Source of the DNA: Neoceratodus forsteri
Lineage: Eukaryota; Chordata; Ceratodontiformes; Ceratodontidae
DNA length: 64,000 bases
NCBI GenBank assembly: GCA_016271365.2
Contig: CM057452.1
Span: 827,110,001 to 827,174,000 of the forward strand
Direction: 5' to 3'
The notes beneath the pieces are model-generated. The model saw only the letters and a list, made by a program, of their open reading frames with translations, ran no database searches and was not told where the DNA came from. Positions within the stretch are counted from its first letter, which is position 1, and each line of letters opens with the position of its first letter. The position numbers and the translations under genes were made by a program. This document shows, piece after piece, positions 35,346 through 47,969 of the stretch.

Positions 35346-35985
35346 AATGGTGGCGCACAGCTGAAACTGTAGCCAGCAGCACAAATTCCATCTGTGACTG
35401 CAGAGGTCAAGAAAATCCTGCTGTTCTCATATAGAGAACACGGGATGCACGCCTCTCTAAGGTGGGCAATGGGAATTTGGGTGCTCAGAAAAGGTGTTTC
35501 TTGGCCATAATTAAAAACAAACAAACATCATAATGCAGCTAAACAGGTCCCATTTAGCTAGGTTCTGATAATTGTTTTTTTGAAATCCATTCATTTTTAT
35601 GTTTTTCCTTTTGCTAACTGGAAAAAAACAAAATGGTGGACCCACGAAAAAGCATTTCCCACACAGGATGACCCATCTGCACAAATGCATGAGGCTCACT
35701 GATGAGAGCTACCTCTGCCTGTCTTGGTCCTGGTCCTTGGATCTTACAGGAACATCACAATATCCAACCTTTGGTGTCTCTTGCAGAACAGCCTCACTTT
35801 GTTTCAAAGCTCTATAGTGTTTTTCAAGCAGAGGACCCCATAAGCCCCTAGGAGTATGTTGTTATTGGCAGCAAGCCTTGGGTCTCGAACTCAATCCTCA
35901 AGCTTGGTGACCCATATGGCGTAATTTATATAAATTTTTTTTTTTAATTTTTTGTTACTGTAATTTATATAAATATATAATGCAA
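35346..35985. other. No gene seen
   Basis: No named repeat or coding signal. A T-run lies at about 35935-35955. Confidence 0.35.
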
Positions 35986-35989
35986 GACA

Positions 35990-36720
35990 GCTATCACCTG
36001 CTTCAATTCCGTATCATGCATAATTTGTATTATACTCCACAACAATTGTTTCAGATGGGTCAATCTGCTTCTCCAGTATGCTTTCAGTGTGGTCTCACTG
36101 ATGGTCATCTTAAACGTTATTGTGGGATTGTGAAAAAGTGACTAATTTTTGGATTGCCATTCAGTGCTCTATGGACCCTTTTTTTTAGGTCACAAGATTT
36201 TTTTTACTCTGAACATTTGTCTGGTTGCGTCACATCCTTCCACTCCTCGTGGCCCATGGAAGGCTCATAGAAGGCTCATATGGCCCTTATATCAATCACG
36301 GCCAAACTTGTAATTCTTCACCATTGGAAGGACAAGATCATCCCTTTATATAAGGAATGGCATCAGGAGATGTTGCAAGTTTTGATGGTTGAAAAACAAG
36401 TTGCCTCTTCACAAAACCAACTAGAGAATTTTTGAGGCTGATGGGAGTCACTTTTTGACATACTTAGAACTGCAGCAAGATCCTACATTGAATATAATTT
36501 GAGCTCATGTTTCTCATTTTTCTTTTTATCTTCCCTTCTCCTCTTTCAGCCATGTTCTCTTTTCTATGGTCTGTTCATAACCTTTTCTTCTTATATTTTA
36601 TTTATATGGTGTGCTGATGGTTGGCAGCATAACTGCCAGGTGACGGACGCCATCGGCATTTGGTTGTCACTGTAATGTGTCACCCTTCTGGGTTTTAAAC
36701 CAACATTGTGAAACTGTGAA
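35990..36720 (+). mobile_element. Tx1/L1-like LINE, 3' end of ORF2
   Basis: Translation gives the C-terminal domain of a Tx1/L1-like ORF2 in pieces: YHLLQFRIMHNLYYTPQQL, then QCGLTDGHLKRYCG, a decayed version of the CxxC...H...C segment near the end of these proteins, and later a WHQEMLQVLMVEKQVASSQ-type segment. It is truncated at the 5' side. The 3' limit is approximate. Confidence 0.6.
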
Positions 36721-36854
36721 TTACCACCCAACAGTACATCTTGCCTTTATCCTCTAGTTCATATAAATTTAAAATGACTTGAAAATTATCAAAAGGAAAC
36801 AGCTGTCCTATTTCTGAGAATGTAGGCTGTAACACAATTCCCTCTTATAATTTT

Positions 36855-37060
36855 TTTATAAATATTGACTTGGTAACTCACAGTGAGCCAAAGCTCATTT
36901 CTTGGGTGTGACCTTGGTAACAAGTAAGCACAGAAAGGTTAACTGACTTGCTGAAGGTCATACAGTATGCAAGTGGTGGTTGTAGATTAATACCCAGGTC
37001 TATTTTGTCTCCACACCCACAGTTTATGTGTTAATCCTTAGGCTACACCCCACCCCACCC
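36855..37060 (-). mobile_element. CORE-SINE copy 2
   Basis: The CORE domain in antisense (GGTTAACTGACTTGCTGAAG, TCATACAGTATGCAAGTGG) and a B-box remnant (AATACCCAGG) match the SINE at 6973. The tail (TTGGTAACTCACAGTGAGCC, AAAGCTCATTTC) again matches the LINE-J 3' end and is followed by a short A-rich tail at the low-coordinate side. The tRNA-like A-box part is degraded near 37040. Confidence 0.75.
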
Positions 37061-37710
37061 TAGGGATTTTAATTGGAAGAGGAGGCTTCTTTAGGTACTG
37101 TAGCTATGCTTGTTTCCTTCCCAGCACCATTCCTGATATCTGCATAGCAACTATACCATTCCGATTACAAGACCCTTATTGACTAGGGGTGAACCAAGCT
37201 AAAGTTCCTTAAATGCAGGATGTCAATTCAGAAAGATCACCTTTCCCAACCCAATTATTCCTTGAGCACTAAATTCAGTAGGTCCATAACTATGAAAAGA
37301 AATTACATTTAACAGATTTACACTCCATGATAGCCACTTAAGTTCTATGAGTCTAAATTTCAAGTAATTTCTTAAGGATTACAGGAATATCATTCACACT
37401 TGGCTAAAATCACATTAATAAATTTCCATACATTACAATAGTTAAAGCAGTAGTCTTTGTTAGTCATCATATCATTTCTTAGCAATAATGTACTGTATGT
37501 CTGTCAAACACATCAATATGTATTTTTTCAGTTTCTGTTATTTCTTAACTGAAGTGCACAATTTTGAAGTTTTAAGCATTCTTGCTCCCTACCATGCCCA
37601 CCATGAAACATTTAAAACATCATGGTGTGGTACATTGCTGTTTAACATCAGAAATATGTGATAGCACCACCATAATACATCCACAGTAATAAAACAAAAT
37701 CCTGTATTTT
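37061..37710. other. No gene seen
   Basis: AT-rich DNA with no coding, RNA or named repeat signal. Confidence 0.4.
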
Positions 37711-37711
37711 T

Positions 37712-39240
37712 ATTTTATTTAGTTATTTATTTATTTATTTATTTAAATTGGTGACTGGGAAAGGCATGTTGAGCTGAGGCTCATTTCAGGTACGACCCAG
37801 GTACAGGTATACACTGAGGTAAGCAGACTAGTACAACAATTGCTTGTTACAGATGTTAAGTACAAACATGCAGTAAAGTATAACTATTTCTTGTACAGAC
37901 ATTCATAACAGCATCAAGACAGTTCATAACTAATGTTAGTGTTTACAGTATATTACAAACATTAATACATACAACATTTACAAGCAGTAGTATCACAATA
38001 TTGTAAGCTTCTTGAGGATTGTACTGTAGATAAACAGTAATACAAATTTGAGGCTGACGAGTGCAAATATTGATCAAAAGAGGCCTCCGAGGGTAGGCTA
38101 GGCTCGAGTAGAGGTGGGTCCAGATGAGTATCCAGGGCAGGGAGGGGAAGGGAGAAGCCTGAGGAGTTGTTTAACAGCTGATAGAGAGGAGGCCTGGTGA
38201 AGGTTGGGAGGGAGATTGTTCCATAGGAGGGGAAGATGGTAGGAAAAGGCAGCTTGACCAGTGGCAGAGAGGGGGCATGTGAGGTGGAAAGTGCGTGTGT
38301 CTCTGTGTTGGAGGGAGAAGCCTGGGGAATTGGCTGAGAAAGGTGGGAAGAGAGAGGTAGGAGGGTAAGGAGCCTAACTAGTATTTAGCTATGAGGAACA
38401 CACTGTGGGCGGTCCTCCTGTGTGAGAGTAGGGTCAAGGATAGTGTGGAGTAGAGGAGGTAAGTGGGGAGAGGCAGTGGCAAAACAACAGAAAGAGTTGA
38501 GAAGGATGTTGAGTTTTGAGAGGGATGAGGTTGGTCTGTGCTGTAGATGATGTCCACATAGTCCAGCACTGGCAAGATGGTTTCTTGTAACGAGTTCTCG
38601 AGTGGGAAGGGAAGACTGGCTTTGTGGTGATAGAGGAAGGCCAATTTGGGCTGCAGTTTGGTGCAGATGGCCTCGATGTGGGTGGAAAAGTTGAGGTGGC
38701 TATCCAGCCAGACTCCCAGGTACTTCAAGGTGGGTACCGACTCGAGGGGAGATCCATCCAGGGTGGAGATTGTTGGGGGGGGGCAGGCAGGGAGGAGAGA
38801 TTCTGTCTAGAACTGAATACCATGGTAACCATTTTTTGGCATTAAGTTTAAGCTGGTTCTTTTGGAACCAAGTTTGGACTCAGTTGAAGTCGCTTTGAAG
38901 ATTTGAGAGCACACTATCATGGGAGGGGCCTGAAGCATAGATGATAGTATCGTCGGGTGTACAGATGCACTTTGAGGAGAGAGAGGGTGAAGGGAGGTCG
39001 TTTATGAATAGGGAGAGAAAGGATGGGGCCAAGGATGAACTTGGTGGATGCCTGAGAGGATAGGTAGCAGGGGAGAGATGTCGCCTACTTGCACTGACTG
39101 TTGCCTGTTCTGGAGTAAAGCGGAACCAGTTGTTGGCAGGTTGAGCAAGGTTGAAGGAGCTTAGTATGTACCATCTAAAGGTATCATCAACAGAAGAGAT
39201 CATATAATATTGCTGGTGGTGGAGTCATTAAGTACAAGAA
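37712..39240 (-). mobile_element. LINE-J copy 4, 5'-truncated
   Basis: The 3' end is a (TTTA)n run at 37712-37745 followed by the LINE-J tail (TGACTGGGAAAGGCATGTTG, AGCTGAGGCTCATTTC). The minus strand encodes the C-terminal domain and thumb (KYLGVWLDSHLNFSTHIE near 38720) and a palm with the catalytic box changed to TPDDTIIYASGP near 38950. It stops at about 39240 before the fingers. Confidence 0.8.
38378..39203 (-). pseudogene. LINE-J reverse transcriptase palm and thumb (copy 4)
   Basis: Two open pieces (38880-39203 and 38378-38728) contain SLFINDLPSPSLSSK, the YADD-equivalent TPDDTIIYASGP with both aspartates kept, and the thumb through HKASLPFPLENSL. A frameshift and stops separate them. 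Confidence 0.7.
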
Positions 39241-39283
39241 ATAGTTATGCAAGCTGTTTTGTTTTATGTCACAGAGCGAGTTA

Positions 39284-39540
39284 AAAATATTTATTTATTT
39301 AGTTTTTGTTAATTGGGTTAGGTGCACTAGCCAAAGTGGACTATTTTCAGGCACGACCCGGGAGAATACATACATAAAATGAGATGAGATTATACAATAC
39401 ATAGTATACTGTACAGGTACATGGTATATAGTATAGGTAGGTTAGACTACAGATCAAGTCAGACAGTACTTGAGATAATACATATAGCTATGCAGAGATG
39501 ACAAAAGTGACATTAGTACATGCAAATAACTGAAACTGGG
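39284..39540 (-). mobile_element. LINE-J-type 3' end fragment
   Basis: A TTTATTTATTTAG run followed by TGCACTAGCCAAAGTGGAC and TTTTCAGGCACGACCCGGG is the same 3' tail type seen in the V-SINE at 50438. No coding part is left, so it could belong to a LINE-J subfamily or to a SINE using that tail. Confidence 0.65.
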
Positions 39541-40084
39541 CTAATATACTGTTATTAATCTAGGGATGTCAGAAATATAGTTTTGCTAAAAACTGTGGTA
39601 AAATGTTTCACCATTTAACAAATGCTACTACTTTAAACAAAAACAGAGTTTCTAAGATATTAGTAAGGACAAGTTTCTAAATACAGAAACTGAAGCAGAA
39701 GAGGAACAATCTGCATTTATTAAGCACTTTTAATACACACTGTGTCCCACAGGTTCCACTATGCCACGACAAATTTTATGTCAACGGCGGCACAGTGACA
39801 GCATAACACATCGCCAACTGGTGTTGTGCTGTCGATCAGGACGGTGCAACTGTTTTCTGTGGAGGGGCTTCACCCCCATACTCCCATACAGGGCTCTGCC
39901 CCTGCACCCCTGTAATATAGATTACCAACTTCAGTCGAATTGGTTCAGGATGGTGCAAACACCTTCCTGGCACCAGTGTCAGGTAGCAGAAACCATCACA
40001 GTGGCTGCCGACAATGTCGTTATGATGGTCTTCACCATGGGAGTGTCTCTGCATGGTCGGTATATGGTTCCACAGCACTTTGCA
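39541..40084. other. No gene seen
   Basis: No motif recognised. A moderately G+C-rich stretch (39760-40080) is open on both strands but shows no known domain. Confidence 0.35.
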
Positions 40085-40540
40085 AACAAAGAGAGACAGG
40101 TAGTGAAGTAACTGCAAATATGTTGAAGGATAACAGGTGGAGGGTGGTGGTAAATGGCAGTCCCTTAGGAGATGGGTGAGTAACCAGTGGAATAACACAG
40201 GGATCAGTACTGGGTTCTGTCCTCTTCAATGTCTTCACAGGTGACATTGCTAAGGAACTGGAGGGGCAGATATATCTCTTTGTGGATGACTCAAAAATCT
40301 GCAACAAGGCGGACACACACTAATGGATGGGGAAAATACAAAGGGATCTGGGGAAACTTGAAGAATGATCTAAGGTGTGGCAACTGGGTTTCAATGCCCA
40401 TAAGTGCAAAGTCATTCATCCGGAGAGAGGAAATCTGGGGATGTGTACTAGATAGGCGGAGTTACTAACTGTCACCAAGAAAGAGAGAGACATTGTTGTG
40501 ATCATGCCTTAGGATCTGAAGATGGCAGAGCTTCCTGATG
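40085..40540 (+). mobile_element. CR1 reverse transcriptase fragment
   Basis: The plus strand encodes part of a CR1 palm: SGITQGSVLGSVLFNVFTGD near 40200, the catalytic box as FVDDSKICN near 40280, and KVWQLGFNAHKCKVIH near 40390, as in the antisense CR1 copies at 46 and 57.6 kb. Both ends are missing. Stops interrupt it. Confidence 0.75.
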
Positions 40541-40821
40541 CCTGTTCTTATGGTTAGATTTAACTGCAATGAAATGCACTGTCACTTTTGATTAAAGCCT
40601 CATAGCTGACACATATGTATGAGTTTGGTAATCAGGCTAAAAGAAGGTAAAGATTTCAAAACACTCAAACATAAATGGAAAACTTTTATTCAGTCATACA
40701 TTTTGAATAAAGATTCAGAGCCAGATTATGAGTCTCAGTCAATAGTTTCATACAACCACAACTTAATTGGACTATACATAAACATGATCTTGTACCACAG
40801 GGAGAAGGAGTTCAACCCCCA

Positions 40822-40845
40822 ACACACACACACACACACACACAA
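40822..40845. repeat. (AC)n microsatellite
   Basis: About 12 AC units. Confidence 0.95.
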
Positions 40846-41218
40846 ACTCCAGGAGCATGGCACAGTGTAAATTGTTAATTAAGCTGTTGGCTCTTCCTAC
40901 ATGGGATGCACTTACTAATAAAATATGTTGCAAGTTTTTCTAAGCCACTAAAGGTGAAGTAAAGTTAAAAATGTTGCCCTTTAGGAAGATCTTGTAAAGT
41001 GACCACACATTGTCAAATGTGGGGTATTTTGTTTTAAACAAAAGTAAATATGGTGCTTTATATTCAAAGTCAGCACTATTTTGTGATGTGTAAAAGGGTA
41101 GGTCATATGGTTCGCAAAAGGCTGATCACCTGGTTACATTGCTTTAGGAAATACAGGAATGTAATTCTGCTTGGTTTCTTCACAAGGCTTTGGTCTCTTT
41201 CAAGAATGTTCCAATGTG

Positions 41219-41790
41219 CCAGCCTGGTGGCACTGAGGGTTGAGGTGCTGGACACCACACTTCGTGCCATGATGGTGACCTGGGTTTGAGGATGGACTCG
41301 GGTGGCTGTGGGTCAGCAGGGGAGGAGAGAATGGAGCATCCGAGGATTGCTCTCCTCCACCTGGGGAGGCATCTGTGACTGCTCAGTGTCCTGATGACCC
41401 CCGATGGAGATCTGGGGTAACACAGGCACACCAGCTGACATGAGGGAAGGAGAGCAGCAAACGCCAGCAGGGAAGCTGTGCGGGGGCGTCACTGCAAGTC
41501 ACTCTTCTAGGGCAACCAGACATGCAAGGAAAACCCCCCTTCCAGTCAGGTGAGATGATGGCAAACCTCCAGGGGTGGAGCTGCACATATGCCAACATGA
41601 GCCGTGAAGCTGACTCAACCCTGGGGATCCGTGACCTTCTCCTCTGGGGCCTGGAGAGGTGGGGATCCTGAAATTGATGTTCTGTCAGTGGATCGGTTCA
41701 GGTGGGGCAGTAGAAGCTGGCGCTAAACAAGATAGCCTGAAAGATGCCCTGGTCTGGTAGGTGCAGAAAATAATGTACAAAAAAAAAAAA
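41219..41790 (+). mobile_element. Poly(A)-tailed tRNA-like SINE, copy 1
   Basis: The element starts CCAGCCTGGTGGCACTGAGG, with an A-box-like TGGCACTGAGG, and continues through AGGTGCTGGACACC to a B-box-like CTGGGTTTGAG, similar to a class II (Ser/Leu-type) tRNA. A G+C-rich body of about 450 bases follows, ending in AAAATAATGTAC and a 12-base A run. Flanks GAATGTTCCAATGTG and GAACTTTCCAGTGTA look like a 15-base target duplication with four differences. The related copy at 46572-47206 aligns over the first 200 bases. Confidence 0.7.
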
Positions 41791-41805
41791 GAACTTTCCA
41801 GTGTA

Positions 41806-43330
41806 CAAGCACCTCAGAAATGCCAACAATAAGGCCAATAAGGAGGCCAAATCAAATTACTTCTATATCAGCCTCTAGAACAACAAAACTTCCGCAATAA
41901 TAAGCTCTGGCAGGCAATCAATTCCTTTTGACTCTTCAACAAAGTCAGCCACACACTTAAAAAGTTGGCAAGCTCTGCCATCTCTGACACTCCTGATGGC
42001 ACTGATGCTTCAACTCATTTATTTCACAGTAGCCATTTTGAATCAGGTTGACCATAGCCTGTTTTAACTAGTATTTATGCTACTGGATGGAATAAGTTGA
42101 TCATTTCTTCAGTGACTACTCTCTCTCCCACCTCTCACATCCCCACTCTCATCCCTCTCCAACTTCCCCTCCTCTTAAAGATCTGCCTCTTTCCCTCCCT
42201 CATTCCATCACACTGCACCTCTATTATTTTGCTCCCATCTCTGCTGGGTCTAGCTTCTCTGCTCTACACCCTCTCAATCCCTTTAAAGGGCCCCCCATCT
42301 GATGGTTTGGATGCCAAACTCCTTTACCATTCTACTTTTGCTCATTTAGCCTCCCTCCTCAACCTGTCCTTTCAACTCAGGACTGAGTCTTAGATTTGGA
42401 AGCTAGCTAAAGTTTTCCATTTCACAAAGAGGGATCCCCTCACCTCCTTGGAATTATCTTCCTATCACCCTTCTCATTGTCCTAGCTAAAGTGCAGTACA
42501 AATGTCTCATCTTTTCCTGTGAACATACAAACATATGAAATTTGCCAGCAGATGAAGAGCCTAGTGGTCTATCAAGTCTGTCTTGAATGTGCAGCTAGCA
42601 TCCCTTATTCTGCAGCTGCCTCTCCTCCTCCCACCCTCCCTCTCCCTTATATGAACATACGACTTATTCTTTTTCCTCTTGCCTTTCCAACCTTGCTGGC
42701 ATAAACATTACTCCACTATCACCTCCCTATTCATGAGTTACTGACTTCATTCTGAAAGGTATGTATCATGGCTGAATCACAGCAACTTTTTCATTTATTT
42801 GGCTCTGGCCATTGATACAGTGTGGCCAGCCACCCCTACTGAATAAGCTAATTGGGTGGGACTGTTTGACCTACCAGTCAGGATGTTCCTCTTCTACCTT
42901 TCTGACAGGCAAATGTGAAGCCATGTCAGCAATGCCACATTCTCCCACTGCCCATCAGGCTGGTGTCCCTTAAGAGCTCTATTCTTGGCTCTATTCTCTT
43001 TCCCACTTTCTTAAGTGGTCTTCCTCTCATGTATGCAACAACATAGGATTCTTTACCCTGCTGCCTTGATGCCTTATCTATAATCATTCATTACTTCAGC
43101 AGGACATTCACAGTGTATAACACTGGCTTAGCTCAAACCAGCTCTCACTTAATGCAAAAAGACTCCTCCCATCTATGGCACAATGTAGAGGGTAGCTAGG
43201 ATCCAATACTCACCAATCTTCAGGACATTAAATGGTGCCTCTCTTGAAGCTGTATCTCACTTTAAGTATCTTGTGTGTAACTTAAATGGAAATTCAGCTT
43301 CTTCATCCACTTTGATGCCACCCATAAAAA
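41806..43330 (+). mobile_element. LINE-J copy 5, decayed
   Basis: Linker text (HLRNANNKANKEAKSNYF) begins right after the SINE. Reverse transcriptase remnants include GPPSDGLDAKLLYHSTFAHL near 42290, a decayed motif A (near 42800), a GSILGSILFPTFLSGLPL-type motif B near 42990, and a thumb remnant near 43250. No clean YADD box is left. A CR1 tail is inserted at about 42520-42690. Confidence 0.65.
42520..42690 (-). mobile_element. CR1-type 3' end insert
   Basis: GAACATACAAACATATGAAA followed by GCCAGCAGATGAAGAGCC and a GTCTATCAAGTCTG-like block resembles the CR1 3' terminus in antisense. LINE-J reading resumes just beyond it. Diverged, so moderate confidence. Confidence 0.55.
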
Positions 43331-44755
43331 CTCTGCAAAAACTAGGCATGCTGTAGTCGACAAATCCTGCTTGCCACTCCCAGTTTGCATATCCTCAGGA
43401 TACTCTGTTGGTGTTTGAGTAAGTGAGTGTGATTACAGTGCTGTTCATTCCTACTGTCATTTCCACTTACTTTCCAATCCTTACCTGTCATGTCTGCTTT
43501 TATCATAACCTCCTCTTCCCTCCCATAAAGTCCAATGTCTTTCCAGTGCTCTCTTTCTTGCATTAATACTGACTGGCCACTATCCCTCCTACCACTCATC
43601 TCTCATCACCAGTTCAATCCCATCATCATTCTCCATTTGCTTATCTAATGCTCACTCTTTCCATGTCCATCACAACAAAACCTCTGCAGGCCCATCCACC
43701 TTTTTGTCCCTTTACTACTCTCTGAATGTTCCTCCTCTACTCTTTTATCTCCTCTTCCTCATTGTCCTCTCTTGAACAATCACCATTCCTATCTGCTTAT
43801 CTCTCTCTACCCTGCTCCTGCACCTAATAAAACTCACAGCAGTGTTAGATGGTGCATTACCATCTCCTAGACACAGCTTCACTCCCTACAGTACACTGTA
43901 CCAGTACTTTAATGGTTTATTACAATTCACACTATAAATTATTTATGTTTTCAAACACCCGTGCATGATACTGGTGAAAATTGTGACCTAAACTTTTTAT
44001 TCAATTTTAGATTACCCTTTACTGCCTGTCTTGTGTACCTTTTGTCCCCATTTTGAGTCTCCTCAGCAATTTTTCATATTTGAAATAATAAAGGAGAGGT
44101 TCCTACCAGGTTTTATCAGTGTTGCTTTCAATTACTTATTGTTCAACATTACTTTTCTTGTGAATAAAATGAATTCAAATTTAGCACACCATATACCCTG
44201 ACCTTATGGGACAATATGTATGCAAAAACAGCTGCGAATACAAACAGAAACCAGGTCCAATCCATATTGACAGGAACACTACTTTTATTATTTCAAAGAG
44301 AAACAAAAGTGCAAACCAGGCTCAAAAAGGAAAAAAAGGTTTTTATATACACTATGAGAAAGGAGGTAAGAGGCAATCTAAAATGGAATAAAGAAATACT
44401 GGTCACAATTTTCACCAATATCATGTTCTGCTTCTTTAAATGTATACCACTTCTTTACTATGTCCACTACTTATGTGATTTCACAATATATCATCATTAA
44501 CTTGAGAAGTCTTTGTACTTTTGCAAGTGTTTGTATTTTGTGCTGTCTAATATTCTGTTTGTGCATTGCACTTGCAAGACATAAATTAGTGTCGGAGAGT
44601 TGATTATTGGCTTTTGCTAATCAAAATGAAAAGTGATTAGCAATTAGCAGATTTTGTTTAGCAGTTTTATAAAATGGGTATTTTTACTTTAAACCATGTC
44701 ATTATTACTTATTGTATATACTGATAAAATAGACATTGTATACATAGTTCTGAAA
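43331..44755. other. No gene seen; may include LINE-J 3' debris
   Basis: Pyrimidine-rich DNA up to about 43870 is compatible with the C-terminal and 3' region of LINE-J copy 5, but no motif is clear. 43900-44755 is AT-rich without signal. Confidence 0.35.
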
Positions 44756-45575
44756 CTGATTTTGCCATTTTGACCAAATTGTCTGCATAGCCTTTCTTAT
44801 AACCCCACCTCATGTAACTGGTGCAGAAAGATTTCCAGTCCACACTAAATTGTAATTCTGCACAACTGCAACATCATTCCCTGCCACAGGTGCAAAAACA
44901 CATTTTGGCCAGGATTTGAAAAATGACAGCTGTGACATACATGAGGTGGGGTAATAAGAAGGCTATGTTGAAAACCTAGGGTCAAAATATTTAAAAATTC
45001 GAAAGTTATGAGGGTGCATAGCGAAATTGCAACAAATGGTCAAACTTTGCCATTTTTTAATATTTTGACCCAAATTTTCAATGTAGCCTTCTTATGACCC
45101 CACCTCAAAAACAATATAACTGTCATTACAAATCCTGCCCAAAAGATGAAACATAGAAACGAGAAGTTGGAGCAGATAAGGACCGCAAGGTCCATCCAGT
45201 CTGCTCATTTTTTTCTACCATATGAATGTGCCACCGGCCTGTTCTCTGTCAGTGGACTATCTATTCATACACATATTTATTTCTCCCTTATGCCTGTCCC
45301 ATATCTGTTTGAAGCCCTGCACTGTATTCATATCCATCACTTCCTGATGTAGGCCATTCCATGCATCCATCACCCTTTCTGTGACAATGAAATTCCTCAT
45401 ATTACCCCTTAATTGTCCTCCCTCTAATCTCATGATGTGTCTTCTTGTCCTGATATTTTTCTTACATTGAAACATGTTAGAGTCTTTCACCTTGTAATGC
45501 CCTTAAGATGTTTGAATGTTTTGATTATATTACCTGTCTCCCTCCTTTGCTCTAGGGCATACATATTGAGCTCTG

Positions 45576-47969
45576 TTAATCTGTCCTCATATGTTTTCTG
45601 ATGCAGTCCCTGCACCATTTTGGTTGCCCTTCTCGGACTACTTCCATTTCGTTCATGTCCTTGTGCAGGTGTGGCCTCCAGTATTGCATGCAGTACTCCA
45701 GACGGGGCCTAACTGGTGTCTTATAAAGAGTGATTATTACCACCCTCTTTTGACTTGTGATACCCCTACTAATACACCCCAACATCCCTCTAGCCTTACC
45801 TACTGCTTTAGTGGTCTGCTTGGATGATTTCAGGTCATCTGTGATGATGATGCTTGAGTCTCTTTCTTCCTTTGTGCTTGCCAGCAACTCCCCTCCTAAC
45901 CTATAGGTGGCTTCAGGGTTTCTCTTCCCTATGTGCATGATCTTGAACTTATTTGCATTAAACCCCAGTTGCCACTCTTCCGACCATTTTGCCAGTTTAT
46001 CCGGATCTCTTCTCATTCTGCCCACCCCATCTGGATCATCTACTCTATTGCAGATCTTGGTGTCATCTGCAAACAGACAAACCTTACCTCTAGTCCATCT
46101 GCAATGTCACTGATGAAGATATTGAAGAGGATGGGCCACAGGACTGATCCTGAGGTACCCCACTTGTGACTTGCATCTCTTCTGACTGTATACCGTCTAC
46201 CGCTACTCTCTGTTTTCTGCCCGCCAACCAGTTTGCCACCCAGTTGACCAACTTCTGGTCCAGCCCGAGCCTACCCAGCTTATTAATCAATCTTCTATGT
46301 GGAACAGTATTGAAAGCTTTGCTGAAGTCATGGTAAGTGACATCAACTGCTCCCCCTTGGTCCTCCACTCTGGTTCCCCAGTCAAAGAAATCTATGAGAT
46401 TAGTTTGACAAGACCTTCCTGTTGTAAACCCATGCTTTCTTGGATCCTGTGCTCCTATGTATTCCAGGTGTTGCACTACCCTTTCCTTAAGGAGTACCTC
46501 TTTAATCTTGCCCACTATTGAGGTAAGACTGACTGGTCTGTAGTTCCATGCCTCCATCCTGTTACCACTCCTTTTTTTTTTTTACTTTATTTTCCTCCGA
46601 TCATGGTGCCATGAACCTCTCTCAGGCATCTGAGTCCATGTCCTGCCCACCAGAAGCCCCCCCGAGCTGTACCTCCTCCCTCCCCCTCTTCCCTGCAGCC
46701 GGTACCCCTGGTGTAACCCTCCCAGGGTGGGTCACCCTGCTCCTCTTGGGCGCTCTTACAGACAGACTTCAGCTGCAGGGTAGGACTGGCCATGGAGGAC
46801 CTGGAAGGTTAGTCAGGGTTGGCCCAGCAATGGGCATGGGAGACTGGTGCCATCGCCTATCCATGGTGCCATTGTTTTCCCTGTTCTTGTGCATCCCTGG
46901 AGCTCAGATGTGCAATGACATCCATCCTGGCTGGTGCACGCTCCCGCACACCCCCGACATCCGCTGTGGCTCCAATCTCCAGCATCTTGCAGCCGTGCAC
47001 TGTAGTGCTTCCAGCCTCTGCTAGAGGCACCAGTGCAACAGCAGGTGGATCCCACCCTCCCCCAGGAAAGGAGAGCAGTCCTGGTGACACTCAATCCTTT
47101 CACCTCCCTGCTGATCCCCGATGACCTGAGCTCATTCCCAAACCTGGGTCACCAGCATGGCGTGAGGTGTGGCGCCCAGCACCTCACCCTCAGCACCACG
47201 GACTGGATCCTGCTACCACTCTTGTGGAGCGGGATCAACTGAGCCCTTCTCCAGTCTTCTGGGACCTTTCCTGTGCTCAGAGACTCACTAAACAGTTCTG
47301 ATAATGGCTCTGCTAGTTCCATCTTTAGATCCTTTGGTACCCTGGGATGTATGCCATCAGGTCTGATTGCCTTGTCCACCATGAGCTTAGCAAGCTCTTG
47401 TAGGACACTTTCTTTTGTGAAGGGACTAGTGCACACCTCCCCCCCCCCATGTCCATGGTGCTGAGCTGTGGGCCCTGCCCTACCTTTTCCTCAGTAAATA
47501 CTGAGCAGAAGTGTCTATTTAGGATAGATACTTTTCCTTGGTCCTCTTCCTCACACTCCCCCTTATCCCCTTTGATCTTAGCAATACCCTCTCTGGACTT
47601 TCTCCTTTTACTAATGTATCTATAGAAAGTCTTGTCACCTTCTTTTACTGTTCATGCTAGTGTTTCCTTGGTTTGGGCCTTAGCCTGCCTTACTGCCTTC
47701 CCTGCTTCCCTTAGGGAAGTTTGATATGTCTCCCTTTCTTTGTCCTGCTGCATTTCCTTATATTTCCTGAAGGCTAACCTTTTGGCTCTGACCTTTTCTG
47801 CTACTGTTCTTGAGAACCAAAGTGGTTTCCTTCTTCTTTTGCTTTTGCTTTTCTCTCTAACACAATGGGATGTTGCTTCAAATATTGCTCCCTTAATGCA
47901 TACCCACTTTGCCTGTACCCTCTCACCTGTATTTCTTCTTGCCAGGGCTAGCTGAACTCTGTTGGCCAT
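45576..47969 (-). pseudogene. CR1 ORF2 (endonuclease end to C-terminus), broken
   Basis: Open pieces at 47652-47969, 47149-47436, 46090-46557, 45576-46025 and 45257-45490 carry successive parts of CR1 ORF2. The finger motif PEDWRRAQLIPLHKSGS is separated from NYRPVSLTSIVGKI by the SINE insertion. The VTSGVPQ motif is followed by a frameshift just before FADDTKI. ORF1 and the N-terminal endonuclease are missing. Confidence 0.75.
46572..47206 (-). mobile_element. Poly(A)-tailed tRNA-like SINE, copy 2
   Basis: The insert splits the CR1 between KSGS and WNYRPVS. It is flanked by ATCCTGTTACCACTC (46556-46570) and ATCCTGCTACCACTC (47207-47221), a 15-base duplication with one difference. On the minus strand it starts CCAGTCCGTGGTGCTGAGGG, has the same tRNA-like head as the copy at 41219 (GGTGCTGGGCGCCACAC), and ends in GGAAAATAAAGT and an A run. 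The body (about 635 bases) is G+C-rich and shows no believable protein. Long duplications and a poly(A) tail point to L1-type retrotransposition machinery. Confidence 0.8.

Noticed and set aside
46548..47124. Plus-strand frames of 158 and 101 codons
   Set aside because: They fall in the poly(A) SINE inserted in CR1, antisense to it, and share no similarity with the other copy at protein level.
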